Source: JADFRG01 sp048054495 (GTDB taxonomy: Bacteria; Chloroflexota; Anaerolineae; Anaerolineales; E44-bin32). Taken from it: a stretch of DNA of 5,437 nucleotides. The notes under the pieces are model-generated. The model searched no databases and was not told the DNA's origin. It saw nothing but the letters and a program-made list of their open reading frames with translations. Position 1 is the stretch's first letter. Each line of letters opens with the position of its first letter. Positions 5,297 through 5,437 of the stretch are shown here, piece by piece. The stretch is from positions 1 to 5,437 of the forward strand of contig JBGMQN010000043.1 of assembly GCA_048054495.1 (NCBI GenBank), read 5' to 3'. Made by a program: the position numbers and the translations under genes.

Positions 5297-5437
5297 ATGC
5301 AAAGAAGAAGACGGACTATCGGGATCGCCGTAGTGGCCGTCCTCCTGGTGGGAGGTTACCTGGCTTACGGTGCTATTTCGAGCCAAGTGAACCTGGTCGG
5401 GCTGCTGGCTAGAGGTACGGCGGCCGATGTCAGCGTA
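5297..5437 (+). CDS. N-terminal fragment of a membrane-anchored or exported protein (cut by window end)
   Basis: The frame from ATG 5297 runs open for 47 codons to the window edge. The protein begins MQRRRR, followed by a strongly hydrophobic segment (residues 8-25, TIGIAVVAV to GGYLAYG). This is a clear signal peptide or N-terminal membrane anchor. There is no lipobox Cys in the visible part, unlike the two lipoproteins in the window. Residues 26-47 are mildly hydrophobic and not recognisable. The N-terminus resembles membrane-fusion (HlyD-type) adaptor proteins in style only; the family cannot be called. The ribosome site is weak (GGA at 5284-5286, about 10 nt upstream). The frame is open further upstream but without ATG or GTG. 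Confidence 0.6.
   Translation, partial: MQRRRRTIGIAVVAVLLVGGYLAYGAISSQVNLVGLLARGTAADVSV

Noticed and set aside
1..5437. Search for CRISPR arrays, tRNAs, insertion sequences and defence or toxin-antitoxin genes
   Set aside because: I saw no spaced direct repeats, no cloverleaf-like segment, no transposase or integrase motifs and no recognisable defence genes; the genes present are two lipoproteins, a phosphoesterase, a pirin and a partial membrane protein.

Overview
The window looks like a piece of chromosome from a Chloroflexota bacterium, most likely Anaerolineae-like. This is inferred from protein style and not from a marker gene. Two predicted lipoproteins carry short signal peptides ending in a lipobox, followed by linkers rich in Pro and Thr/Ser. 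One of them has the SH3-like module (NCRxGPG ... CWLWGKYA) that is typical of Anaerolineae surface lipoproteins. No tRNA, rRNA, CRISPR array, transposase or phage gene is visible.

Layout: (1) 1-122, leader DNA, perhaps with the last codons of an upstream gene. (2) 123-1532 (+), a predicted lipoprotein with two DxDGDG calcium-loop motifs (VCBS/FG-GAP-like). (3) 1602-2777 (-), a metallophosphoesterase converging on gene 2, with a dyad-rich 69-bp gap between them. (4) 2778-3017, a divergent intergenic region holding a structured leader for the phosphoesterase, a 10-bp palindrome and a good sigma70-type promoter for the rightward gene. (5) 3018-3887 (+), an SH3-like lipoprotein starting at TTG. 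(6) 3888-4079 (+), an in-frame open stretch directly behind the TAG stop of gene 5. It encodes the C-terminal strands of a LamG/3-keto-disaccharide-hydrolase-like domain without start or N-terminal part, so it is probably a gene remnant. (7) 4080-4292, non-coding, with a GC-rich hairpin. (8) 4293-5153 (+), a complete pirin-family cupin. (9) 5154-5296, non-coding, with a perfect 8-bp dyad. (10) 5297 to the window end (+), the N-terminal 47 codons of a membrane-anchored or exported protein cut by the window edge.

The genes do not form an obvious single pathway or operon. Orientation changes twice and each gene appears to have its own upstream signals. The two lipoproteins probably act on the outside of the cell, while the phosphoesterase and the pirin lack export signals and are probably cytoplasmic. 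I found no convincing new multi-gene system. The most useful observations are the in-frame domain remnant after the SH3 lipoprotein stop, the purple-acid-phosphatase-like but shifted motif II of the phosphoesterase, and the inverted repeats in its leader.
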